41,068 nt of DNA. It comes from Polymyxa betae (lineage: Eukaryota > Endomyxa > Phytomyxea > Plasmodiophorida > Plasmodiophoridae). Positions 11,806 to 23,600 of this stretch are shown in pieces; position 1 is the first letter of the stretch, and every line of letters begins with the position of its first letter. A program made the translations under genes and the position numbers. A model generated the notes under the pieces. That model saw only the letters and a list, made by a program, of their open reading frames with translations, ran no database searches and was not told the DNA's origin. The stretch is from positions 9,079 to 50,146 of the forward strand of contig RBZT01000402.1 of assembly GCA_003693705.1 (NCBI GenBank), in the 5' to 3' direction.

Positions 11806-14800
11806 ATGATGATTGAGACAGAGCGAATCCCTGCACAATCGCTCACAAAATCGGTAGAGGATAAACGACAATACCGACGTCTTCGACTGCGCAATGGTTT
11901 GCGAGTCGTTATCGTTCAGAGGGAACCTGAACTAGATCAGGCCGATACCGCTAGCTGCTCTTCGCAGGTTAATTTTTTCTGGCATTTCTTCTTTCAAACC
12001 TTTCTATCCGCTCTGAATAGAAAATTCTGTTCGATTACGTTTTTTATTTTGGTGTTTTTTCTGTTAGGAAGAGTTTTTAATGTATTCTGAGAATTCTGAT
12101 CTAGGATTCGGGTTCAGAAGCTGGTGGGGATAAGAAACCGGCCGCCTTAGCATTGGGCGTCACTGTTGGGCATTTCTATGATCCTCCTGAATTTCCAGGC
12201 CTTGCTCACCTTCTTGAGCATATGTAAACCTTGTTTACCCCTTTCCGTTGATGGTTATCTTATTCAAAGAGCTCTTACAAAAGCTTGGATTCCAATTTCT
12301 ATCTTCAATGAGAAGAATATTCGTGTTGTTTTTTCCTCATCGTTTTGGTTCAATTTTAGTAAATATTGATTGCTGGTGAATCCCTGGTTTTGATGTTGTC
12401 TGCAGGCTGTTTTTGGACCGAGCCCCGGAAGAGAACAGCTGGGAACAGTTCCTTTCCGAGCACGGCGGCTGGTCTAATGCAACCACGAGCGAAGAAACCA
12501 CTCTATACTTTTATGAAATTCATCCTGATTATCTCTCTGAATCAATTGCAAGATTCGTCTCACTTTTTTTGCTGGATCCGTTTCTCTGCCCTGAAGCTGT
12601 TGACAGAGAAGTTCAGGTCTAAGCAGCAGATGAATTCTCGATTTGCTCTTTCTTCCTTCTTCTGGGCTTTCGTCTTCCTTTTAGTTTTTGCTGCAAATTC
12701 TTTTGCTTGGTAGCGCTTTTCACATTGAAAGAAGACTTCTTTACTAGCGATCAATTTTATCACTCAATCTGTCCAGGCAGTGGAATCCGAATTCCAAGAA
12801 GGACTTCTTGTCGATGAGCATCGTTTGACCCAGATTATGTGCCATATTTCAAAACCGGGTCATCCTTTCCAGAAGTTCGGCTGGGGCAATTGTAAATCGC
12901 TGTGCTCCCAATCGAGCTCAACCGAGATCGCAGCAGCACTACGTCGATTCCATAACGACTATTATCGTGCTGAAAATATGAACCTGGTGATCATGGTTAG
13001 CGATAATCTGGATCAGGTCGAGGCCGATGTAATCAAACACTTTGGCCTGGTTGCTTCCGGCTCTGTTCCGAAGCTCGCTGCGTCAGGGCTACCGTTCAAT
13101 ATGGACGCCTCTGAACCACGCTTAATCAAGGTTTGCAAGTCGACTCGTTTTGGGTTTCAGTGTTCAAATATTTCGTCGCCTGCAATTTGCATTTCTTGTT
13201 GTCAAACTCAAGTCCAATTTTCTGGGCACTCTTCAATCGACTATTTCTGTTTTGTTAAATTGACCTCAGCACCTGTTTCTAGGTAGCCCCGGTGAAAGAG
13301 ATTTACTCGTTGGAGCTCGTCTTCCAGCTCCAGAGTCTACAAACACAATATGCTGCTCAGCCATGGGGATATTGGGGTGAAGTCATTGGCGATGAAGGCC
13401 CTGGTTCTGTCGCCCAAATCTTACGTGAGCGTGGACTGGCTTCGGAATTGAAAGCTGGACTTGGTCATGAACAGACTTACCAGAATTCCCTCTTCTTCCT
13501 TTTTACCATTCAGGTAAGATGCTACAAATAACCTCTTTAATACTTTTCTTCCTGCGATTGCTCTCTGGCAACTTTTTTTATTTTCCTCGTCCTTAGAGCA
13601 TCTCTTTCTGAAGCTCTATTTGACGTCAGCTGTCTCCGAAAACCCGTTCCCAATGCCTTTTCCATTTACTTTTTCGTTTTTTACTTCGTAAAAACTAAAA
13701 GGAAACCTTCTAGGTAACTCTTACGAAATTGGGCCATTCCGAATGGAGAGAGGTGTTGAGATTACTGTTTGCTTACATCCATACCTGCGTTTCAGCAGGA
13801 CCACAACGTCATTTGTGGGATCAATACTCTTCAATGGCGGCGGCATCATTCACCTGGGCGGAGCCGAAAGAGCCCGCCGAGACTGTTGAGGAACTTGCTT
13901 ATTCCATGCAGCGTTATAGCTGGGATGATATCGTCTCGGGTCCTTATCTATGGCAGCGATACGACCCCGACCTGATTATGTCTTTCGGGAATCAGCTTCG
14001 ACCTGAGAACGTTCTCGTATTCATGCAAGCTTCTTTTGGCAGTACAAATTCGGACAGCCCAGGTAGGACGTGCTGTTAGTATTTCATGTTTAATTTTTGG
14101 AGCTTTGGAGCTTCCTTTCTCATTCCTTTCTTTGCTTACGGGTATATTCTGGGTAGTTCGGGGACTTGGCCTCAATGCCAGGAATGCCTTGTGTTTTTGT
14201 GTCGGCACTGCCCTTTTTATTCAGCTAAATAGATAACTCTCTTCCTTTCCATTGCTCTCTTTGCTTTGCCCATTTGCTCTTCGCCGTCCCTTTGTAATTT
14301 CTATTTTGCATTGCCAAGGCTGTCATTGTTCTATTCTCCCTTTTTCTGAAATTCTTTTTATGTAACCAGTTTCGTGTAATTAATTTCCGATTCTTTTTAG
14401 ACTCTGTTCCGACCGACCAATACAAACCTACCGGATCCTGTTTTGATCCCTCTGGGTTTGATGGTCATGATGCTGTCCTTGCCAAAGGTATGTAATGTGC
14501 GGTCGGCTTCGCTGCTGAATAAACAGCCATATTCAGGGGCTTCTAATGATTGCGATGGACGTCATGTTTCATCTAGTTTCTCCAAGACGCCACATTCCGA
14601 GACGATTGTCCCGTCCTGCAATGGTAAAACTTCAAGGTTATTCTCCTAATTCATTCTTACATTAATCTTCAGGACAATTGCTAGAGATTGAGCCCTGGTT
14701 CGGGACAAAATTCCATCGAGCGTCGCTCTCTTCCAGCTTTATCTCGTCTTTAAACTCTGCTCACGACCCTGCCTTGTCTTTGCCATCTCGTTCATCCCTA

Positions 14801-16847
14801 ATTCCTAAATCGCTCGCAATCGTCGACCGTAACGTACCTAGTTCGCCTCTGCAACCTTACGTCGCTTTCCGTAACGATCGCCTTCGTGTTTGGCATCTGA
14901 TCGAACGTCAACACGTTTCTCCACGCGCTCACATCACCCTTCGTTTCTACACTGGACTTTGTTACTCGTCGCCACTGGCAGCTGTAACTTCTCGTCTGCT
15001 GATCATGCTATTGGAAGATGCCTTGGGTACGTACTTATATGAGGGCGAAGTCGCCGACTTATCGATCAACCTGCGGGCGACAAGACGATGCCTCGAGTTT
15101 CAGGGTGAAGGGTTTTCTGACCGATTGTTCGAGTTCGTGCTTCAAGTTCTCTGCCACCATTCCAAATCCTTGTACCAGATGGAGATTCAGCCCGACCGGT
15201 TTCTTCTCATCAAAGAACGCTTGCAGATTGCTTGGCGCTCTGCCTTCTTCTCGCCTTCTGACCAGGTCTGAGTTTTCTCTTTTGAATTTGCTTTCGTTTT
15301 CGTACCTTTTTTCTGAAGTTCTCCAAATGTTTTGATTACATGATCAAATTTTGCCGTATTTTTTCATTATTCCTTAAGTCAGACACTCCTATTCTCACAT
15401 GGTAATCGTTATGATGCTTCTCTAACTGTTTATTAGCACTTACGAGCTTATTCGTTTCTTTTCAGTTGCTAATTCTTTCGAAACTAAATATCGTTTTTTA
15501 GGCCTCATATGAGCGTTTGCGGGTTCTGCAAACTCCTAAGTTCTCTATAGAATCACTTCGAGCTGCATTAGACGATACGACTTTAGACGATGTAAGCTCG
15601 ACACTGGAAGCGATCCGGTCTTCTGCCTTTATCGAAGCTTTTCTTCACGGCAACGTCAGCGCTGTCAACGTCGATCAACTCGCGAAAGGGATTTGTGATG
15701 CTTGGGGGTCAAGGCCTACAGCACCCTCTCCACAGACACAGCCGGCCGTACGTCTATTGCCGCCGGGGGCAATTGCAACCTGGGCCAGGCCGTCATTCAA
15801 CCCTTTGGAGAACAATTCAGTTCACGTCTCATATTATCAGTTTGGGCCAGATACCCTCCGAGATCGGGTACTCCTGCGATTTCTACAACGTATCTCTTCC
15901 GAGAACTGTTTCGATAGCCTCAGGTATTACAATCTTCTTTTGGTGTTTTATTAGAATTGTATTTTGTCGGTTTTCTAGTGTTTTCTTTCATTGATTTACG
16001 TTTTCTGTTCTTCTCTCTATTGATTGCTTCTTCTCTGACTTGATCGATTCGCGAATTTACTTTGGCCTGTGTATTTAAACTTTCCCGTTTGCTAACGCCC
16101 TTGTGTTTTTGAGAGTCATTCCCTACAATAACGCTCTCTCAGGACAAGATCACAATTGGGCTATTCAGTTAGTGTTCAATTTGTTAATACTGATAGTGTA
16201 CTCGGCTTGACAATTGAGGTCATCTCGGCATCGCATTCGCCAATCGACTGCGAAGCTGCGATTGAGGCCTGGATCACTGATGAACTTTACCCATTGATTC
16301 GCTCTATGACCGATGATGTGTTTGATAATCATATCGAAGGTTTCATCATGGACATCGAGGTCAGCTCAATTATTCTTCCCTTTTGCCGATTTTTAGATTT
16401 GTTGCTCTTTTGCAATGTTTGACATTACCTGTTTGTGATCAACTTTGTCCTATTTATCTCTTTTTCATCGCGCTGTGCAAATATTTCGTTGGTCATACTT
16501 TCCCATTTTGTCTTCTTTCTCCACATTACATTTATTCACCAAGGTTTTTCTAGACTCAAGATTACAACCTTGGCTCCAAACACGATCGTCTGTGGGACGA
16601 AATAGTTACTCACAACTACGTTTTCGACCGGATGGACGAGGAGATATCAGTGATTGAGGGCGTCGAGCGCAAGGATCTGCTGTCTATGATGGATCGGCTG
16701 TTCAAGACTGACAGGCGATCAAAGCTTTCCACGCATGTGCTGGGTTCAAAATCGACAGCGTCCCTGGATCAGATTTCGCTCAATGAATCAATCGAGCCTT
16801 TCCTCAAACTGCCACAAATTTCTCCAAAAATCGATCTACCCTACTAA
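11806..16847 (+). CDS. insulysin/nardilysin-type zinc metallopeptidase (M16A)
   Basis: Eleven exons: 11806-11967, 12105-12223, 12406-12616, 12777-13130, 13283-13513, 13714-14062, 14401-14487, 14673-15265, 15502-15923, 16143-16359, 16554-16847; 3039 nt, 1012 residues, close to insulin-degrading enzyme (~1019). The inverted zinc motif H89-L-L-E92-H93 sits in GLAHLLEHMLF, and E169 in AVESEF is the third ligand, 75 residues on. GHPFQKFGWGN, GDEGPGSVAQILRERG, WFGTKF and the C-terminal LRTRSQLGY are family landmarks. The enzyme cleaves peptides inside a two-half chamber, usually in the cytosol; I see no signal peptide. The acidic insert typical of animal nardilysin is absent, so insulysin-like is the safer name. 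The start is the first in-frame ATG; an alternative ATG is the next codon. Confidence 0.95.
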
Positions 16848-16888
16848 ATGTTTATTGCTTCATTACGTCATTGCTGATTTGTTCAATG

Positions 16889-16922
16889 TTGCTTGAACAA
16901 GACAGTTGCTTGAACAAGACAG
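16889..16922. repeat. 17-bp tandem duplication in the 3' flank of the M16 gene
   Basis: TTGCTTGAACAAGACAG occurs twice back to back (16889-16905 and 16906-16922), 40 bp past the stop codon. Each unit contains a short inverted repeat (TTG..CAA), so it may fold in the 3' UTR. Confidence 0.85.
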
Positions 16923-17222
16923 TTTCTTTCCAATGAAAACAGAGGTTTCTTTGAGCCATGTTCTTGTCAATACTCTCGGTTTCGAATCGCATTCGGATGA
17001 ATTTTATCGTCGTCTATGGAGAGATCTACTACATGAGTATCTTTGTGTAACTCGATGGCTATGAAATATTGAGAGTTAGGCTCTTCCTCCCATTGCGGAT
17101 GGAATTCAAGTCCTTGACATATTTTCTAGCGCGCTTATGCCAGTTAGGATTCAGTAAGGTTCGAAAACAGATCTGCTGCTCTCTATCAATAATATTCAGT
17201 GTCTTCACGTTGGCGATTTAAC

Positions 17223-18990
17223 CTAGAGAGATTTTATGCTACGATCATCAATCAGACTGCGGAAACTGCACATTGGATAATCGCTATTCATAAAAAACGC
17301 CTTTGTTCCTGTTCGTCTCGTTTTACCTGCTTCATATTGGCAAAATCCGCCTGTATCGTTCCGGCCCTGACTGTTTGGCTCACAGACGGGAGGGACGTGC
17401 TGGCCCATCGCGGTTATCAGTGCGATCATCCTCTATTTGACGTTCTGAAGCATCCGAGGACGGCAGGGAAGTCGCAGGACGAGTTTGCCTGGATCCGGGA
17501 TCCGGCTTTCTGAATCAGCTCATGCCGAGCGTACTCGATGTTGAAGATTCCATGACCTAATGATGGGTGTTTTCTATCATCGATCTCGCGAGCAGGGCTT
17601 CCTCCAGCTACGAGTCCATCCAGAATATCAGCAAAATTTGCGCTCTCGGGGCCTGGAAAACGCCACTTGTTAGCTGGCAGACTTTCCTCGACACGCCTGC
17701 GGTTCTGGAACGCCAAATGCGAGCGCGCATCGATTACAGCCCGTGTAGGCATCATACGATGTCGATATGACTTCAATATCGGCTCAGACGACACCCAACA
17801 ACACCTCGACGACGTCATCAATACGCTGGCATCCGACAATATCCATCGGGCGTTCACCAATGTCCCTTCTTGCAACGAACATTTCAAGCTGTCGGTCTTC
17901 TCCTCTGAGCCAACGGGATCGTCATGACAAACGCAAACCCGTCGGGCTGGACTCAATCTCACAGCCGTGGCGGTTTCCGAGCCTTGTCCACGACTTCCGG
18001 GATTTCATCCCGGAGTCTTCCATTCTCGCGGCCGCTTTGGAGAAGCTCTGCCTCGCGGCTGACATCACTGGCTCTACCTGATCCCATGAGGCCGCTAAGG
18101 CCCAGTATTCCAAGACCAAAACCATAAAACCCTAAACCCTAACCCTTCGCATCCGGTTTTTCAGGAAAAATTTCCATGTCTCTGGCGGGCTACTCGAACG
18201 ACGTTCAGATAACTTCAGCAGCCGTCTCTGAGCCGTTTTCGCTACCACGGCCTTCACGCCGCCACCGTGAACTGGGGGCAAACGTCCTGTAATTCCGTCG
18301 ATTCCATTATCAGAAATGGGACAGCATTTCGTGCTATTCTCCTTCCATCGATCGCTTACATTTACGCAATTTTGTCGAGTACGATCCGGCATGGCCTCGG
18401 AGTTGTTGACATCAATGTCGCTCATCCGCCAGGACTCTATCCGGACCGATTAAAACTCCACGTTGTCAATTCACCCGGCCGTCTCACAGATTTTGCCGCT
18501 CCAACGTCCAATCGTTATCATGTGACGAACGGCAGAGAGATATGGAGCTAAATCCTCGCAACATTATCCACCCAGAACTGTTTCGGAAAACGGCGGCCCC
18601 GAGTGCCGCGCTGATGTCGAATTCTTCCTCAAAAGCAACGTTCCTGCCAACGTTACACAATCGTTGGTCGCTGATGTTACCCACGAAGTCCCATTACTGT
18701 TTCGGACTTTATGGACCAAATCGCAGTCGAGATCGGCTTTTCCGACAAGCCACACGGGTGCTCTTAGTCGCCGTTTGCGCATTCACCCGGTTCGTGCTAG
18801 CCTTCGTTACCGGACAAGTCCGCCAAAAATTCCGTGATGTCCGCGCTCTGAAGATTCGCCTATTTCGGGTTTCCCGCAGGCGGATGATGGTTCTGAATCC
18901 GTACTCGGACCCATAACGGACCAATGCAGCATCGATCATCGCTTTGTAGGGATGGTCCGCAGCAGGCTTCAAAGCTGGAGCGGTTTTGTC
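17223..18990. pseudogene. protein-like but frame-broken region
   Basis: GC content rises and protein-like segments appear in alternating frames without matching splice signals. On the plus strand these include NIGSDDTQQHLDDVINTLA (about 17780-17840), DSISQPWRFPSLVHDFRDF (about 17950-18010), GLYPDRLKLHVVNSPGRL (18430-18490), ADVEFFLKSNVPANVTQSL (18610-18665) and GFPQADDGSESVLGPI (18870-18920). The minus strand also has long open frames (17962-17426, 178 codons; 18972-18709). The order of plus-strand blocks suggests one coding sequence interrupted by indels and stops. A telomere-like tract sits in the middle at 18126. I recognise no family. It may instead be a real gene with a splicing pattern I could not resolve. 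Confidence 0.35.
18126..18146. repeat. telomere-like tract (CCCTAAA/CCCTAA)
   Basis: AAAACCCTAAACCCTAACCC gives two and a half mixed TTTAGGG/TTAGGG units, inside the frame-broken region. It is too short to be a telomere; it could be a telo-box or a scar of repair. Confidence 0.7.
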
Positions 18991-19040
18991 TTCTAGGCGG
19001 GCGCGCCTCCAGGCCCGCCTGCCACAATAATACGCCGTAC

Positions 19041-19430
19041 TGTATTAGAGCAACTGCATTTTGAGTTCACGGAGATCCATTTCTACAACCTTACCTCCGG
19101 AGTCTCCGGCATTCCGCATGACCAAATTGTTTTGCAGCAACCGACTTTCGGAACTAATTGCTCAACGGCCCATTCCATATCCAGCAGAACAGCATCAATT
19201 GCACGATCCGATTTGTCGTTTTCCGATTGCAGCGTGAAATATTCCGTCATACATTTGACTTCTGGTGAGAACTGGAGGGCGCCGAATCCCCGAATGACTC
19301 TATGGCATTGCGAAAGCAGTTTCAAGCATATAGTTAAGACGTCAACTCGCTCATTACGAAGCGATGCGTAAAATCGTCAGCACCACTCAATCTGAAATAA
19401 GTTCGTTTGCAGTTTCATCTTGTCGTCGAA
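19041..19430 (-). pseudogene. broken coding sequence, unknown family
   Basis: Read on the minus strand, about 19428-19385 encodes MKLQTNLFQIEWC, then an in-frame TGA, then RFYASLRNERVDVLTICL continuing open through FSPEVKCMTEYF and DAVLLDMEWAV. Near 19165 the frame shifts by one base to SSESRLLQNNLVMRNAGDSG and KVVEMDLRELKMQLL, ending at a TAA (about 19043). The composition is clearly protein-like across both breaks, and no GT-AG intron fits either. One stop plus one frameshift suggests a recently inactivated gene. TGA is used as a normal stop in neighbouring genes (M3, NFX1), so recoding is less likely. Confidence 0.4.
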
Positions 19431-19648
19431 ATCGGGCTAGCTGAGTCCTGATCGGATTAAATTATTCGTTTAAAATAAATTATATTTTGATTTATTCCAA
19501 ACAAGCATGGCGCGACAGGGCGTAAGACGAGACAAAGAGTCATGGATTGAATTCGACGAGTTTGTCGGTATGAACGGGCGGTGCAATCACAACTTCACAA
19601 GGCCTGAAGTACTCCGGCTCTTTGCTCTAGTTCTCAGGAGCTCCTATG

Positions 19649-19669
19649 AAACCCTAATTAAAACCCTAC
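19649..19669. repeat. two AAACCCTA (telo-box-like) tracts
   Basis: AAACCCTAA at 19649-19657 and AAACCCTAC at 19661-19669. They are not close to a confident start codon; the nearest plus-strand gene (NFX1) begins 936 bp away. Confidence 0.55.
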
Positions 19670-19741
19670 ATAAAAAGATAAAGAAACAAAAAAATTAAAA
19701 AACAAGTGCAGTGTTTTATTGTGAAGTTGATGAAATAAAGA

Positions 19742-20150
19742 TCAAACATAAAATTCCAACTTGTATTTCACCCATATAATACTGCTGCTCATCAGGTGAT
19801 GACTTTTATTTCGATTTCTGATGGTCTGGTTAGTGATTGCATCATATTCGAGCTTTTTCGTCAGCTTGCGGAAGAGTTCGCGACGAATTTGCCTGGCGGG
19901 AGACAGGACTACGTCGTTATTTGGAACAAGCCAGCCATTCCATGAAGATTTGAAGTCTTCAGCCTTGCATTCGTCCAACATTCATTCCGTTTTGAGCCTT
20001 AAATACTTTCGCTTTGGCCTGAATAAGCTTGTCTGTGTCTCTAAGAAATTTATCATTCTCCTCTATGCATTTGATTCAATTTTTCATAGATTCATACATC
20101 CTTTTCCGACCAACGACATCAGATATAAAACCTGTCCGGGTTTGGATGTT
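19742..20150 (-). pseudogene. second broken or unresolved coding sequence
   Basis: On the minus strand from about 20125, SDVVGRKRMYESMKN is followed by an in-frame TGA and then IKCIEENDKFLRDTDKLIQA, a charged coiled-coil-like stretch that stays open to about 19975. In an overlapping frame 19981-19742 is open for 79 codons (AEDFKSSWNGWLVPNNDVV, then basic helices). Both look coding. Either this is a decayed gene or there is an intron I could not place. No family recognised. Confidence 0.33.
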
Positions 20151-20604
20151 ACGGTTATGAATTGAGTTATCATTAACTTCCCCTCTTGTTTAACCCAATC
20201 CTGAATGAAGATGAGAAGAAATGTTTTGTTCAAAGCTTCTTATAGTTTGTCATAACGGTTAACAATATGGGTTTTGAAGCGTAGGACGACAACTCCGATC
20301 ACAATTAGGGGAGATATCAGAGCTGCCTAAGAGTGGCCAGCGACGACAGGACTTAGAGATAAGGTCACAAACAGAAACTGTCAACAAAATCATTGATTTC
20401 GGACTCTCGTACTAGGCCAATCTGCAAACACAAGTTTAACTGGTGCAGGACCCGGAGCCCTCAGCGACCAAAAAGGGGACCCTTTTCAGAGAACGATCCA
20501 TTTTCGGAATCATTTTCCACGATCAAAGAGGCGAGGCCGCGCGGCCGACGCCTCTCCCACTGTTCACGCCACGCCCTATCATCGACATTTCTGCATTGTC
20601 TTGG

Positions 20605-23600
20605 ATGGAGACGCCTGTCGTCGAGCGACCAAATAGACGCCGTAATCGACGACCTCCGGCTACAGAATCAGTTGAGGCACAGCTTGCGCCTGCCGTCGCT
20701 TCGAATGGTAGACGTCGCAGACCTCGGCGTCGGCCGGTGCTTGCGGCTCCCGATCAGCGGCCACCCCAGGCGGTCCAGAATGAATCGCAACCGCCATCAT
20801 CACATCGGCGACGTCGCCGATATGTTCGAAAAGCCGCCGAAAACCATTCATTACCTGCAGGTCATGACGCGACAGTCCCTCGAATATCTCAGGAAACTGA
20901 AGAGGTTCTATTTTTCTTGTTTGGATTTTAAAACTTTTCTCTTTCGTTTTAGATTCAAAGTCTACCCTGCATCATCTTAATCAATTGTTTTATATCTGAT
21001 GCTTCCAAAGTCCTAATATTTTCTTCTTTAATCTGCACTCGTTATCTGCTCTACGCCCGGTTCTGTACTGAAAATCATTAGGGTGGACGCTTCGAAGAGA
21101 TGACGAAACAACTTAATGAAGGCTCGTATCAGTGCATGATTTGCATCGATGGCATCGCTCGCGCTGTCGCTGTATATGCCTGTCCTTCATGCACTGTTGT
21201 ATTCCATCTGGAATGCGCTAAACGCTGGGGGCAAAGTCAGTCAAGCTCCACCAACGGCAAGATTCGATCATGGCGATGTCCCAACTGCCAATTCGTCGCA
21301 ACCAAACGCGTTCCAACCCGTTATTTGTGCTTTTGCGGGCAAAGTGCACATCCAGTATGTCATTTTTGGAAAGTTTTCGCTTCGTCCTTCATTTGCTGTC
21401 TATAAGTTTTTGTTTTTCTCTGTCAAGAGCAGGGATTCTCATTCTCTCTTGATTGCTTTATGACCTCTTTTATCTTTATTTTTTTATTGTGTTTCAGCTG
21501 CACCCATGATGCATTTAGAGCCCTCCAGATCATCCCTTTTCGCTGACATTGTCTTAGCCAGTCGATTCTAACCTTCCTGCTCACTCTTGTGGAGGCGTTT
21601 GTGGACGAAAGTCCTGTCCTCATCCCTGTACACTGCTGTGTCATGCAGGACCATGCCCAGACTGTGCCGCTGTCGTGGCTGTTAAATGTGGATGTGGTCG
21701 CACAAAGACTGACGTACGATGCCATCATCGAGCCGAACCTGTCCTTTGCTCGTCCAATTGCCGACGGCTTTTACCATGCAAACGCCATACCTGGTAAGGT
21801 TCCTTTTGTTTTCTGTTTCTTGCTTGCTCTCGAACTTTGTTCTTTGATGTCCTTCATTTGAGGTCTTTCTCTTCAATCTTTGAAGCTTTTCTTTGTAAAT
21901 TTGTCTTTGCGCTAAATTATTGCAATTGTGTTTTGATCAATTTCAATTTTTCTGATTTTTTTTGTGTTTGTGCTTCAACCATTCTCTCAAGTTTGTCCCC
22001 AGTCGTTTACCCTGTCACATTGGCCCTTGCGCTCCTTGCGACGTCTCCTACAATATTACGTGTTTTTGCGGCCAGACATCGGCTTCCAAACTCTGTGCCG
22101 ACGCCACCCTACAGAAGCAGTCCGGGCGTCTGACATTCTCCTGCGGAAAGCCCTGCTCTAAACCTCTTGATTGCGGATTTCACACCTGTCGTCTGGAGTG
22201 TCATGCTGGCCCGTGTTTATCATGTTCACGAGCTGTTGTCGATCCACAGCCATGCGCTTGTGGCCTGACAACGTTCCCAGGCGCACGCGCGAACTGTACC
22301 GACCCGCTGCCTGTTTGCGAGGCGTTCTGTGGCAGGAAATTCGAATGTGGTCATACCTGCCCACAGCCATGCCACGATTCGGATTGCAGTCCGTGCAGTG
22401 AATCGGTCGTCACGCTCTGTCGATGTGGTCTGGTCCCGATTACAATGTCGTGTTCTGAATATCGCTCACGTATGTTAATTTTGAAAGCATATTTTTGGGG
22501 CCAGGTTGCTAAGTTTATTAATTAGGGGATGAGGATTCTGTGGTCTGCGAAACCCTTTGTAAAAAACTGATGCGATGCGGGCGGCATCGGTGTCGGGAGC
22601 GATGCTGCCCCCGATCTGAGCACACATGCCTAGAGCAATGTAATAAATTGCTTAACTGCGGTCTTCATCAATGCGATCTTCAGTGTCATGTTGACGTTTG
22701 CCCGGTATGTTAACAGCTTTAAGTTTTCTTCTCGATTTGTAACTGCAAGATATTCTTCCATTTTCCCTTAGATTTTTTGGTGTTTACTTTATCTTGTATT
22801 TTTTTTCGTCTTGACAGATTGTGTGTTTTTAAGTTTGTGTAACAGCCTTGCGGGCGGCCTATAACCGGTGGTCTGTCATGTGCTTGCGGCAGCACGCGAA
22901 TTCGTGGTCCCGTTCCTTGCGGAACACCCCCCCCAGATTGCCAACTTCCATGTCGGCGTACAGATCGTGACTGTTCTCATCCATGCCGATACGTCTGCCA
23001 TCCGGGATCTTGTCCTAAATGTATGATACTTGTGAAAAGGCAAGTTATGTGTTTTCGATGTTGCATTTGATTCACTCAGCTGGTTTTTGTTAGGTTGTGC
23101 GCTGGTCATCACCTCGTGCTTCCGGCGATAGCTTGTTCTTCGCCCCCGACAGGCTGTGGGCGAACGTGTGGCCGCTCACAACCTTGTGGTCGTCATATCT
23201 GCACGAAACCTTGCCATGTCCATGACGATGACCAATCGGTACCCCTTGATTGCTTCGACAACTGTTTTTTTATTTTTTCAGTTTGCGGTTTGATTTTTTA
23301 TTTGATTGTTTCTAACACGGCTGAAATTGCATTTTTATTTACATTCTGCCGGGCTCCGATTACCTTTACCTTTCAGCTCATCTCCGCTTTGCTCTGTAGT
23401 GGTTTGTATTAAATGCTGCTAGTGTCAGGAGAAATGCAATCTAACACGGTCATGCGGGCATCCTTGCGTTGCTATCTGCCACGGTTTGGATCTATGCCCG
23501 CTTCAGCCTTGCAAGCAGGTCGTAACGGTTTCCTGTCCTTGCGGCCGTAAAACAAAGCAGCGCCTGTGCAACCTTGTGGTATGCTCTTTTTCACCTTTAT

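Noticed and set aside
17426-17962. Minus-strand open frame of 178 codons
   Set aside because: The longest frame locally, but without recognisable motifs and opposite to plus-strand segments that look at least as protein-like; not called as a gene.
19161-20100. TGA as a sense codon (selenocysteine or alternative code)
   Set aside because: NFX1, M3 and CTF8-neighbour genes use TGA or TAA/TAG as ordinary stops, and the same regions also contain frameshifts, so pseudogenes are simpler.
20393-20980. Plus-strand 195-codon frame overlapping NFX1 exon 1
   Set aside because: Arg/Ser-rich alternative frame of a GC-rich exon; the other frame splices in phase to the RING-like exon.
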